Source: an uncultured Gemmatimonadota bacterium (GTDB lineage Bacteria > Gemmatimonadota > Gemmatimonadetes > Gemmatimonadales > GWC2-71-9). Taken from it: a stretch of DNA of 12,473 bases. This document shows, one piece after another, positions 1 through 6,186 of the stretch. The notes beneath the pieces were generated by a model. The model worked only from the letters and a program-made list of their open reading frames with translations, was not told the DNA's origin and made no database searches. Position 1 is the first letter of the stretch, and each line of letters begins with the position of its first letter. Both the position numbers and the translations under genes were made by a program. Location: the NCBI GenBank assembly GCA_946479825.1, contig CAMLHU010000034.1, forward strand, positions 1 to 12,473, written 5' to 3'.

Positions 1-170
1 TCACGCCGGTGACGGTGGGGAAGGGGAGGTGAGTCGTGGGTCGTGCGCCTCGACGCCCGTCGGGTGTGCCTGGTCGGACGACCGATGATCTCCAGTAGAC
101 GCCGCGACTTCCGGGACCCACGGCTTGGTGTGACCCACCCACGACCCATGACCCACGACCCGCGACGCTA
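1..170. other. guaA upstream region
   Basis: No complete recognisable gene lies here. In the third + frame the first bases read TPVTVGKGR and then stop at 30-32. This could be the tail of an upstream gene, but it is too short to identify. The rest holds two G-rich heptamers at 34-47 (TCGTGGG, TCGTGCG) and their inverted counterparts in the C-rich array at 138-165. I find no convincing -35/-10 pair and no Shine-Dalgarno sequence ahead of guaA; the array fills the place where one would sit. Confidence 0.6.
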
Positions 171-171
171 A
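85..171 (+). CDS. possible 28-aa leader ORF ending on guaA ATG
   Basis: An ATG at 85 opens a short frame (starts MISSRRRD, ends MTHDPRR). Its TAA stop at 169-171 overlaps the guaA start as TAATG. A second in-frame ATG at 148 would give only MTHDPRR. The last part is encoded by the heptamer array, so the frame may be accidental. I see no good ribosome binding site, only a weak GGACG upstream. The predicted peptide is basic and resembles no family I know. The reason to list it is the stop-start overlap in front of a gene that lacks its own Shine-Dalgarno sequence, which would suit translational coupling. Confidence 0.2.
   Translation: MISSRRRDFRDPRLGVTHPRPMTHDPRR
138..165. repeat. heptamer array, 4 units (CCCACGA type)
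   Basis: Four head-to-tail 7-base units read CCCACGA, CCCATGA, CCCACGA, CCCGCGA. They end five bases before the guaA start codon. GACCCAC also occurs at 115-121 and 132-138. Inverted copies (TCGTGGG, TCGTGCG) lie at 34-47, so a transcript of the region could fold back on itself. The units follow the same CCNNYNW pattern as the arrays at 1863-1967 and 7938-8056. Confidence 0.8.
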
Positions 172-1715
172 TGCACCGCATCCTCATCATCGACTACGGC
201 TCCCAGTTCACCCAGCTCATCGCGCGGCGGGTGCGCGAGGCGCACGTGTACTGCGAGATCCATCCGCCGACGCGCTCGGTGGAGTGGATCCGCGAGTGGG
301 CGCCGAAGGGGATCATCTGGTCGGGGGGGCCCAACTCGGTGTATGACGCCGGGGCTCCGACGGCGGACCCGAAGGTGCTCGAGCTCGGCATCCCGGTATT
401 GGGGCTCTGTTACGGCCTCCACCTGATGGCCCACCTGACCGGCGGGAAGGTGCTCCCGGCCGAGGCCAAGGAGTACGGGCGGGCGCTGGTGCAGGTGAAG
501 GGGGGGAAGCTCTGGAAGGGGTTCACGGCGGGGGAGGAGACCCCCGTCTGGATGAGCCACGGCGATCACCTGGATGAGCCGCCGCCGGGGTTCCGGGCCA
601 CCGCCTCGAGCGCCAACTCGCCGGTGGCCGCCTTTGAGCACCCGACCCGCCCGCTGCACGCGCTCCAGTTCCATCCGGAGGTGGCCCATACCGCCCGCGG
701 CCGCGAGCTGATCGAGAACTTCCTGTTCGAGGTGTGTGGCGCCGAGCCGAGCTGGACGCCGGAGCACTTTGTGGACGCGGAGATCGCCAAGGTCCGCGCG
801 CTGGTGCCTGAGGGGACGCGGGTCATCTGCGGGCTGTCGGGCGGGGTGGACAGCTCGGTGGCGGCGGCGCTGGTGCACCGGGCCGTCGGCGACCGGCTCA
901 CCTGCATCTTCGTGGACCACGGGCTGCTCCGGCTCCACGAGCGTGAGCAGGTGGAGACCACCTTCCGGCGCCACCTGGGCATCGACCTCCGGGTGGTGGA
1001 CGCCAGCGAGCGGTTCCTGGGCAAGCTCGCCGGCGTGACCGACCCGGAGCGGAAGCGGAAGATCATCGGCCACGAGTTCATCGAGGTGTTCAACGACGAG
1101 GCCCGGAAGGTGGGGTCCAACGTCGGGTTCCTGGTGCAGGGGACGCTCTACCCCGACGTGATCGAGTCGGTGAGCCCCACCGGCGGGCCGTCGGTGACCA
1201 TCAAGACCCACCACAACGTGGGCGGCCTCCCGGAGAAGCTCCCGTTCAAGCTGATCGAGCCGCTGCGCGAGCTCTTCAAGGACGAGGTGCGGCAGGTGGG
1301 GCGCGAGCTGGGACTGCCGGAGGAGATGGTCGGGCGCCACCCGTTCCCCGGGCCGGGGCTCGCCATCCGGATCCTGGGCGAGGTGACGCGCGAACAGCTC
1401 GACATCCTGCGCCGGGCCGACCACATCTACATCGAGGAGATCCGCGCCGCGGGGCTGTACGACGAGATCTGGCAGGCGTTCGCGGTGCTGCTGCCGATCC
1501 GTTCGGTCGGCGTGGTGGGCGACTTCCGGAGCTACGACCAGGTGATCGGGCTCCGCGCCGTCACCAGTCGCGACGGGATGACCGCCGACTGGTATCCCTT
1601 CCCGGCCGAGGCACTGGCGCGGATCAGCACCCGGATCAGCAACGAGGTCCGCGGCGTCAACCGCGTGGTGTATGACGTGAGCAGCAAGCCGCCGGCGACG
1701 ATCGAGTGGGAGTAG
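171..1715 (+). CDS. guaA: GMP synthase (glutamine-hydrolysing)
   Basis: GuaA makes GMP from XMP, ATP and glutamine in the cytoplasm, the last step of guanine nucleotide synthesis. At 514 aa it has the usual length. The N-terminal class I glutamine amidotransferase domain (about 1-190) starts [20 protein letters not shown]. It carries the nucleophile Cys80 in GLCYGLH and the His168/Glu170 pair in QFHPEV. The ATP-pyrophosphatase domain follows with the P-loop SGGVDSS at 223-229. The C-terminal dimerisation domain contains [14 protein letters not shown] and ends in the family signature KPPATIEWE. The ATG at 171 gives the standard N terminus, although no Shine-Dalgarno sequence precedes it and a short upstream frame stops on it (TAATG). 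The gene converges on the EIIA gene across a repeat-filled spacer. The rest of the purine genes here are on the other strand. Confidence 0.98.
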   Translation: MHRILIIDYGSQFTQLIARRVREAHVYCEIHPPTRSVEWIREWAPKGIIWSGGPNSVYDAGAPTADPKVLELGIPVLGLCYGLHLMAHLTGGKVLPAEAKEYGRALVQVKGGKLWKGFTAGEETPVWMSHGDHLDEPPPGFRATASSANSPVAAFEHPTRPLHALQFHPEVAHTARGRELIENFLFEVCGAEPSWTPEHFVDAEIAKVRALVPEGTRVICGLSGGVDSSVAAALVHRAVGDRLTCIFVDHGLLRLHEREQVETTFRRHLGIDLRVVDASERFLGKLAGVTDPERKRKIIGHEFIEVFNDEARKVGSNVGFLVQGTLYPDVIESVSPTGGPSVTIKTHHNVGGLPEKLPFKLIEPLRELFKDEVRQVGRELGLPEEMVGRHPFPGPGLAIRILGEVTREQLDILRRADHIYIEEIRAAGLYDEIWQAFAVLLPIRSVGVVGDFRSYDQVIGLRAVTSRDGMTADWYPFPAEALARISTRISNEVRGVNRVVYDVSSKPPATIEWE

Positions 1716-1721
1716 AGACGG

Positions 1722-1798
1722 TGAACGGTGAACGGTAAATGGTGAACGGGAGGCGTGATCGGGTAGGATGGAGCGGTGAGACGGTGAACAGTGATCGG
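1722..1798. repeat. degenerate inverted heptamers (TGAACGG type), left arm
   Basis: Units TGAACGG at 1722, 1729 and 1743, TAAATGG at 1736, TGAACAG at 1785 and TGATCGG at 1792 all fall in one 7-base register. The units between 1750 and 1784 are decayed. TGAACGG is the reverse complement of CCGTTCA, the unit of the array at 1863-1967, so the two arms are inverted around the hairpin at 1824-1859. A 12-base copy, GAGACGGTGAAC, occurs at 1715-1726 and 1778-1789, exactly 63 bases (nine units) apart. Confidence 0.75.
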
Positions 1799-1823
1799 GC
1801 GGCTCGGGCAGGTAGCAACGCGT

Positions 1824-1859
1824 ACGGGCCATCGGAAGAGTTCTCATCCGATGGCCCGT
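1824..1859. terminator. perfect 13-bp hairpin between convergent genes
   Basis: ACGGGCCATCGGA (1824-1836) and TCCGATGGCCCGT (1847-1859) are exact reverse complements around the 10-base loop AGAGTTCTCA. That loop could itself pair GAG with CTC. The hairpin lies between the convergent guaA and EIIA genes and is symmetric, so it could stop transcription from both sides. No T-tract follows on either strand, so it is not a classical rho-independent terminator. Termination is inferred from position and stem strength. Confidence 0.6.
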
Positions 1860-1862
1860 CGA

Positions 1863-1967
1863 CCGTTCACCGTTCACCGTTCACCGTTCACCGTTCACCC
1901 TTCACCGTTCACCGTTCACCGTTCACCCTTCACCGTTCACCGTTCACCCTTCACCCTTCACCCTTCA
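1863..1967. repeat. 15-unit heptamer array (CCGTTCA / CCCTTCA)
   Basis: Fifteen uninterrupted 7-base units, 105 bases, with no change of phase. Ten are CCGTTCA and five are CCCTTCA, in the order 5 G-type, 1 C-type, 3 G, 1 C, 2 G, 3 C. The only variable base is the third. The array ends seven bases before the stop codon of the EIIA gene, so it lies in that gene's 3' untranslated region, read there as TGAACGG/TGAAGGG. The near-identity of the units suggests recent expansion by slippage or unequal exchange, in contrast to the decayed left arm. Confidence 0.95.
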
Positions 1968-1974
1968 CTCTCCC

Positions 1975-2427
1975 TCACACGCCCTTCTGCTTGAGCAGCG
2001 CGAAGAAGTCCTCGGCCGACCGGACTGCGGCCAGGCGGTCGGGGACGTCGGGTTCCTTGGCGAACTGGGCGATCTTGCCGAGGACGGGGAGGTACTGGTT
2101 GGAGACTTCGACGGGCGGGGCGACGATCAGGAAGAAGTGGTGGACCGGGCGGTCGTCGATGGCGCGGTAGTCCACGCCGGCGGGCTGGCGCCCGAAGGCG
2201 AGCCGCAGCTGCTGCACCATCGTGGAGCGGCAGTGCGGGATCGCAATGCCGCGCCCGACCCCGGTGGAACCGAGGGTCTCGCGCCGGCGCAGGAGCTTGA
2301 GCAGGGAGTCCGCGGAGCGGTCGTCGACGTGCAGGAGGGCGACGAGTTCACCCAGGATCTCGTCCTTGCCCGTGCCCTGCAGGTTCAGGTTGATCGCGTC
2401 GTCGGCGAAGAATTCCCGGAGGTGCAT
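1975..2427 (-). CDS. ptsN: PTS EIIA-type regulator (PtsN / EIIA-Ntr-like)
   Basis: A single EIIA domain of the fructose/nitrogen PTS type, 150 aa, the usual length for PtsN. The phosphorylation site is His65 in GIAIPHCR, following the family pattern ETLGSTGVGRGIAIPH. Downstream VHHFFLIVAPP and the C-terminal FFALLKQKG also fit. Proteins of this type take phosphate from PTSO/HPr and regulate partner proteins such as potassium transport or stress sensors rather than carrying sugar. No EIIB or EIIC domain is present. The start is placed at 2427 (MHLREFF), where homology begins. A further 23 residues upstream are in frame but look non-coding. The gene is divergent from dusB (82 bases between starts) and convergent with guaA. 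No PTS partner genes are in the window, so its target is unknown. Confidence 0.85.
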   Translation of the reverse strand: MHLREFFADDAINLNLQGTGKDEILGELVALLHVDDRSADSLLKLLRRRETLGSTGVGRGIAIPHCRSTMVQQLRLAFGRQPAGVDYRAIDDRPVHHFFLIVAPPVEVSNQYLPVLGKIAQFAKEPDVPDRLAAVRSAEDFFALLKQKGV

Positions 2428-2451
2428 GACGGATGAACCTAACGGGGCCGG

Positions 2452-2488
2452 GGCCGGGGCGTCAACGCGGTCCGTTGCTGCCCCGGCC
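2452..2488. other. strong hairpin in the ptsN-dusB divergent spacer
   Basis: GGCCGGGGC (2452-2460) pairs exactly with GCCCCGGCC (2480-2488). Inside it CAACG (2463-2467) pairs with CGTTG (2473-2477) around the loop CGGTC. The left arm overlaps three perfect copies of CGGGGC at 2443-2460. On the + strand the hairpin is followed by AAGTATTTT at 2496-2504, just before the dusB ATG at 2510. It may be an operator, a 5' leader structure or an attenuator-like element; the sequence alone does not decide. I found no convincing promoter for either gene in the 82-base spacer. Confidence 0.5.
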
Positions 2489-2509
2489 GCCGGCAAGTAT
2501 TTTCCCCAT

Positions 2510-3511
2510 ATGCAGTTGCCCTATCCTGCCGCCAGCGCCACCCCCCTCCTCCTCGCCCCGATGGCGGGGGTGTCGGAGGCCCCGTTCCGCCAGATCTGCC
2601 GGCGGATGGGGGCGGACGTCGTGCTGTCGGAATTCCTGTCGTCGGAGGCCATCCGGCGCCGGATCCGCAACACCCTCGAGGGCGCCGAGTTCGAGGAGGT
2701 CGAGCGGCCGATCGGGATCCAGATCTACGGCGCCGACCCGGCCGCGATGGCGGAGGCGACGGCCCTGGTGACCGAGGTGTACCGCCCCGATTTCGTGGAC
2801 ATCAACTTCGGCTGCCCGGTCAAGAAGGTGGTCCAGCGGAACGGCGGCTCCGGCTGCCTGCGGGACCTCGACCTCGTGCAGCGGATCATCCGCGCCTGCG
2901 TGGCGGCCACCCACCTCCCGGTGACGGTCAAGACCCGGAGCGGCTGGAACGACGAGCAGCGCGACCCCGTGGGGATCGCGCTCCGGATGCAGGACGCCGG
3001 GGCCCGCGCCTTCACCCTGCACGCCCGGACCCGCACCCAGATGTTCACGGGGACCGCCAACTGGGACGAGATCGCGATGGTCAAGGCCGCGCTCTCGGTG
3101 CCGGTGATCGGCAACGGCGACATCCAGACCCCGGAGGACGTGGTCCGGATGCGGGACCACACCGGGTGCGACGCGATCATGGTCGGCCGCGGCTCCTTCG
3201 GGAACCCGTGGCTCTTCCGCGACGCCCAGGCCCTCCTCGCCGGCCGACCGAAGCCGCCGGCGCCCACGCCGGCCGAGCGCTTTGCCGTGGCGCTCGACCA
3301 CGCCCGGCTGGCGCTCCGACTCCAGGGCGACACCCGCAAGACGGTCATCGAGTTCCGCAAGCACCTCGGCTGGTACACCAAGGGGCTGCACGGGGCGAGC
3401 GACCTGCGCCAGCGGCTCTTCCAGGTCGAGACGATGGCCGAGGCCGAGGCGATCTTCACCAGTTACCTCGAGGGCCACGCCGGCCTCGAGGCGGTGGCGC
3501 GGGTGGCGTGA
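2510..3511 (+). CDS. dusB: tRNA-dihydrouridine synthase, DusB type
   Basis: FMN-dependent reductase that converts specific uridines in the tRNA D-loop to dihydrouridine using NADPH. At 333 aa it has the usual TIM-barrel plus helical-domain size. Visible motifs are the FMN-binding start LLLAPMAGVSEAPFR (13-27), DINFGCPVKKVV (97-108) with the likely catalytic Cys102, KTRSGW (141-146), HARTRTQMFTG (171-181), GNGDIQTPEDV (201-211) and DAIMVGRGSFGNPWLF (221-236). I chose the ATG at 2510 because it gives a DusB-like N terminus. An in-frame ATG at 2426 has GGAGG three bases upstream, but it would add an alanine-rich stretch and overlap the ptsN start. The gene is the first of three with overlapping ends (dusB, larB, GGDEF gene), so all three are probably co-transcribed and translationally coupled. 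Confidence 0.93.
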   Translation: MQLPYPAASATPLLLAPMAGVSEAPFRQICRRMGADVVLSEFLSSEAIRRRIRNTLEGAEFEEVERPIGIQIYGADPAAMAEATALVTEVYRPDFVDINFGCPVKKVVQRNGGSGCLRDLDLVQRIIRACVAATHLPVTVKTRSGWNDEQRDPVGIALRMQDAGARAFTLHARTRTQMFTGTANWDEIAMVKAALSVPVIGNGDIQTPEDVVRMRDHTGCDAIMVGRGSFGNPWLFRDAQALLAGRPKPPAPTPAERFAVALDHARLALRLQGDTRKTVIEFRKHLGWYTKGLHGASDLRQRLFQVETMAEAEAIFTSYLEGHAGLEAVARVA

Positions 3512-4275
3512 CCCCCGACTGGATCCAGAGTCTCCTCGCCGAAGTGGCCGGCGGTCGCGTGGCCCCGGCCGAGGCCCTCGACCGGCTCCGCAACTTCCCG
3601 ACCGAACAACTCGAGTTCGCGCAGGTGGACCACCACCGGGCGCTCCGTCAGGGGCACCCGGAGGTCATCTTCTGCGAGCGGAAGACCCCGGCGCAGGTGG
3701 TGGGGATCGCCGAGCGCCTGGTCGAGGCGACCGGCGGCGTCCTCGGCACCCGTGCCACCCCGGAGCACGCCGACGCCGTGCGCGCCCGCTTTCCGGCGGT
3801 CGAGTGGAACGAGCTGGGCCGCACGCTCTGGCTCCGGCCCGCCGGCCATCGCGACGCGCCGGACGAAGAGCCCGAGGTGCTGGTGGTCTGCGCCGGGACG
3901 AGCGACCTGCCGGTGGCCGAGGAGGCCGCGGCCACGCTGACCGCGTTCGGGCGCCGGGTCCGCCGGCTCACCGACGTCGGGGTGGCGGGGATCCATCGGG
4001 TGCTCGCCGCGACCGACCAGCTGCGCAATGCGGCGGTCGTCATCGTGGTGGCGGGGATGGAAGGCGCGCTGCCGAGCGTGGTGGGAGGGCTGGTGGCGGT
4101 ACCGGTGATCGCCGTCCCCACCAGCGTCGGCTACGGTGCCGCGTTCGGCGGGCTGGCGGCGCTGCTCGGGATGCTCAATTCCTGCGCGTCCGGCATCACC
4201 GTGGTCAACATCGACAACGGGTTCGGCGCGGCGGTGGCGGCCAGCCGCATCCTGCGCGCCGGAGCGCGGCGGTGA
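3508..4275 (+). CDS. larB: LarB-family pyridinium-3,5-biscarboxylate mononucleotide synthase
   Basis: LarB carboxylates nicotinic acid adenine dinucleotide and releases AMP, the first step towards the nickel-pincer cofactor of lactate racemase and related enzymes. Its C-terminal half is related to the PurE AIR carboxylase fold. The 255-aa protein shows FCERKTPAQV (55-64), GTRATPEHAD (80-89), AGTSDLPVAEEA (129-140), DVGVAGIHR (156-164), AGMEGALPSVVGG (182-194), PTSVGYG (204-210), NSCASG (224-229) and NIDNGFG (234-240). The cysteine of NSCASG (Cys226) should be the catalytic residue that attacks the pyridinium ring. The start is a GTG at 3508 that overlaps the dusB stop as GTGA. LarC, LarE and LarA are not in the window, so the pathway must be completed elsewhere or the protein works alone. 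This should not be mistaken for purE, which is present at 7416-7910. Confidence 0.93.
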   Translation: MTPDWIQSLLAEVAGGRVAPAEALDRLRNFPTEQLEFAQVDHHRALRQGHPEVIFCERKTPAQVVGIAERLVEATGGVLGTRATPEHADAVRARFPAVEWNELGRTLWLRPAGHRDAPDEEPEVLVVCAGTSDLPVAEEAAATLTAFGRRVRRLTDVGVAGIHRVLAATDQLRNAAVVIVVAGMEGALPSVVGGLVAVPVIAVPTSVGYGAAFGGLAALLGMLNSCASGITVVNIDNGFGAAVAASRILRAGARR

Positions 4276-5681
4276 GCTGGTTCTCGGCGCTGGCCGCCGC
4301 GGCCGTCGGCGGCGCGGCCGGTGCCTGGGTCAGCGCTCGTCGTGCGATGCGGGGGAGCCTGGGCGGCGGCCGCACCGTCCTCCCCTCCAACGCCTTCCGC
4401 TGGCTACTCGAGGCCCACTCGGCCGTCGGCATCTGGGCGCTGCCGCGGGAAGGGGGGCAGGAGGAGGCGCTCCCCGAACGGGTGGTGGCCAACGGCACCC
4501 TCTCGGCGGGGCAGGAGGAGGTCGTGCTCGGCCGGCTCCGCCTGGCGGGTGCGGGGACCGGCCCCGGGGCCATCGTGGAGCGGCTCGAGGCCGGGACCCT
4601 CGTCGCCGACACGCTTGGCGCCCGGGTGGCCGGGCTGCTGCTGCCGGCGGGGGCGCCGGCCGAGCGCATCGACCGGGTGCGAGAGGACCTGCGCAGCCTC
4701 CTTGAGGCGCTCGCCTACCGCACCGTGGCCGAGGCGTGGTCGGCGGAGCGCGAGGTCGTGGCCGAGTCGCCGGGGACGGTGGGGTTGGCGCTTGCGTTCG
4801 AGATCGAGCGCGGGCTCAACGCAGAAGTGATCGTGGCGGCGGTCGAGGGCGCCGCGGTGCGGGTGGTCGGCGCGTCGCTCCGGTCGGATCGCCGGCTCCT
4901 CAACACCGTGCTCCCGCCGGAGAGCGCGCTGGCCCGGGTCGCGCGGGGGGAGCTCACCCAGATGCGGACCACCCACGACCCCGCCGGCAACGTCATCCCG
5001 GACCGCCGGCAGCGTGGCACCGCCTTCGTGGTCATCCCCATCCGCCACGGCGACCGCACCATCGGGGCCGTGTCGCTCGCCGTGCCGGGCGACCGGGAGC
5101 CCGCCGCGTCGCAGGTCCACACCGCGGAGACCGCCGTCCGGCTGGCCGCGCCGCGGCTCGGCCTTGCCATCGAGACCACCGCCATCCGCGCCTCGGCCAC
5201 GACCGACCCGCTCACGGGGCTACTCAACCGGCGCGGTCTGCAGGCGGCGATGAACCGGGTGAACGTCGCCTCGGGGGCGCTCATCTTCGCGGACCTCGAC
5301 CGTTTCAAGCTGCTCAACGACACCCTGGGTCACCCGGCCGGCGACGCGGCGCTGGTCCATTTCTCGGCGATCATCCAGGAGCAGGTCCGCGGCTCCGACG
5401 TCTCCGCCCGGGTCGGGGGCGAGGAGTTCGCCGTCTGGGCCCCCCTCGCCGGGCTCGAACTCGGCGCCCAGATCGCCGAGCGGATCCGGGCCCACCTGGA
5501 GGAGAGCCAGTGGCACTGGCAGGGGCACCGGTACCGGCTCTCGGCCTCGTTCGGCGTCTCCGCGTGGCCGGAGACGAGCCCGACCCGCCAGAACCTCGAG
5601 ATGCAGGCCGATTCGGCGCTGTACGTGGCCAAGCAGCAGGGGCGGAACCGGGTGGCGGTGGCGCCCAAGGCCCCAGACTGA
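4272..5681 (+). CDS. membrane-anchored GGDEF diguanylate cyclase with GAF-like domain
   Basis: Predicted to make cyclic di-GMP from two GTP. The 469-aa protein starts with a GTG at 4272 that overlaps the larB stop (GTGA). Residues about 2-20 are hydrophobic (SWFSALAAAAVGGAAGAW) and are followed by arginines, which suggests one N-terminal membrane anchor or signal-anchor. The middle, roughly residues 150-300, looks like a GAF-type sensor domain, judged by its hydrophobic pattern and the segment GTAFVVIPIRHGDRTIGAVS; this call is weaker. The C-terminal GGDEF domain begins at DPLTGLLNRR (312-321), contains FADLDRFKLLND and has the active-site variant GGEEF at 382-386. RGSD at 373-376 matches the RxxD inhibitory site in the correct place, so product inhibition is likely. 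No EAL domain is present. An alternative start at the ATG at 4347 would remove the anchor. Confidence 0.88.
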   Translation: MSWFSALAAAAVGGAAGAWVSARRAMRGSLGGGRTVLPSNAFRWLLEAHSAVGIWALPREGGQEEALPERVVANGTLSAGQEEVVLGRLRLAGAGTGPGAIVERLEAGTLVADTLGARVAGLLLPAGAPAERIDRVREDLRSLLEALAYRTVAEAWSAEREVVAESPGTVGLALAFEIERGLNAEVIVAAVEGAAVRVVGASLRSDRRLLNTVLPPESALARVARGELTQMRTTHDPAGNVIPDRRQRGTAFVVIPIRHGDRTIGAVSLAVPGDREPAASQVHTAETAVRLAAPRLGLAIETTAIRASATTDPLTGLLNRRGLQAAMNRVNVASGALIFADLDRFKLLNDTLGHPAGDAALVHFSAIIQEQVRGSDVSARVGGEEFAVWAPLAGLELGAQIAERIRAHLEESQWHWQGHRYRLSASFGVSAWPETSPTRQNLEMQADSALYVAKQQGRNRVAVAPKAPD

Positions 5682-5687
5682 GCGGCC

Positions 5688-5716
5688 TTGAACGCGGCAG
5701 TACGGGGGGGTAGCTT
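5688..5716 (+). promoter_or_regulatory. sigma-70-type promoter for ssrA
   Basis: TTGAAC (5688-5693) and TAGCTT (5711-5716) are separated by exactly 17 bases. They lie between the stop codon of the GGDEF gene (5679-5681) and the mature 5' end of tmRNA at 5728. The -10 box is imperfect, and the 11 bases to the mature end would allow a short leader removed by RNase P. This is the clearest promoter-like sequence I found in the window. Confidence 0.6.
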
Positions 5717-5727
5717 TGCAGGACGTC

Positions 5728-6086
5728 GGGGGCGATCGGCTTCGACGGGTTTGGTGAACGAATCGCTGCGTGCCCAGGTCCAGGTCCCTGGCTAAACCAC
5801 TTGGAACGATTCAACTGCCAACACTGAATTGGCGATGGCTGCGTAAGCTGAGCTAAGCTCGCTTATGCACCTCCGATGGCCGGAGCCCGCCCGGGGCGCC
5901 GACACCGGAACGAAAATCCGGGCTGGCGAGCGCCGTCGCCCCGACGGCGTGAGCGAGACCAAAGGGGCTCGTTCCCGGTACGGCCGGCCTTGCGCCGGAC
6001 CGGGGAGACGCAAAGAGCAGGGCCTACGCACGTAGGCGCGGTTCCGGAAGCAGACTCGGACCAGGGTTCGATTCCCTGCGCCTCCA
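5728..6086 (+). ncRNA. ssrA: transfer-messenger RNA (tmRNA)
   Basis: tmRNA rescues stalled ribosomes with SmpB and tags the unfinished protein for proteolysis. The 5' end GGGGGCG (5728-5734) pairs with CGCCTCC (6079-6085) to form a 7-bp acceptor stem with one G-U pair. The typical ATCGGCTTCGACGGG follows. Near the 3' end a T-arm is visible: CAGGG (6062-6066), loop TTCGATT, CCCTG (6074-6078). The tag frame lies at 5817-5846, and its stop is in a hairpin where GCGTAAGC (5841-5848) pairs with GCTTATGC (5861-5868). GCCTAC/GTAGGC near 6022-6037 is another clean stem. The discriminator is A6086, and the next bases are TCA, so CCA is not encoded. The length of 359 nt is normal for a one-piece tmRNA. 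The gene converges with purK. Confidence 0.95.
5817..5846 (+). other. tmRNA proteolysis-tag reading frame (ANTELAMAA)
   Basis: Starting from the resume codon GCC at 5817 the frame reads ANTELAMAA and stops at TAA (5844-5846). With the alanine carried by the tmRNA the tag is A-ANTELAMAA, ten residues. Sequence before the resume codon (TCAACT) keeps the A at -4 seen in other tmRNAs. The alternative of an earlier resume codon is unlikely, because tags usually start with AN. The tag is one residue shorter than that of E. coli and ends in MAA instead of LAA. Confidence 0.85.
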
Positions 6087-6106
6087 TCAGTGGGTCAGTG
6101 GGTCAG
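6087..6106. repeat. octamer direct repeat after tmRNA
   Basis: TCAGTGGG at 6087-6094 and 6095-6102, followed by a partial TCAG at 6103-6106. The first unit begins directly after the tmRNA discriminator base. The period is eight, not seven as in the other arrays. Confidence 0.7.
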
Positions 6107-6112
6107 CGTGAA

Positions 6113-6168
6113 GCGGGGCAGCGGGGAAGTGGTGACGGAACCTCCGTCCCACGGGCCCGCTGCCCCGC
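6113..6168. terminator. nested hairpin between ssrA and purK
   Basis: GCGGGGCAGCGGG (6113-6125) pairs perfectly with CCCGCTGCCCCGC (6156-6168). Inside it GTGG (6129-6132) pairs with CCAC (6149-6152) and GACGGA (6134-6139) with TCCGTC (6143-6148) around the loop ACC. Only a small internal loop and one bulged T interrupt the stem. It lies 26 bases after tmRNA and on the 3' side of the convergent purK, so a bidirectional terminator is the simplest reading. No clean T-run follows on the + strand, although the next 100 bases are rich in C and T. Confidence 0.55.
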
Positions 6169-6186
6169 ATCGTCGCTTCATACCCA

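Noticed and set aside
168..1877. 569-codon minus-strand open frame opposite guaA
   Set aside because: It is the antisense of a certain guaA gene. The protein is rich in H, R, P and L, as expected of GC-rich antisense frames, and matches no family.
1863..1967. CRISPR array
   Set aside because: The units are 7 bases with no spacers, and no cas genes are present.
1739..2170. Frames containing a repeated TVHRSPF / TLHRSPF peptide (also 1791-1994)
   Set aside because: The peptide repeat is just the 7-base DNA repeat read in frame over 21 bases. The frame runs antisense through ptsN and has no start signal.
2222..2509. N-terminal extension of dusB, including the ATG at 2426 with GGAGG nearby
   Set aside because: The extension overlaps the ptsN coding strand and has no DusB-like sequence. 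The GGAGG-ATG is only three bases apart and is part of the ptsN start region. Kept as an alternative in the dusB entry.
3508..4275. A second purE copy
   Set aside because: The C-terminal fold is PurE-related, but the motifs (AGTSDLPVAEEA, AGMEGALPSVVGG, NSCASG) are those of LarB, and a standard purE is present next to purK.
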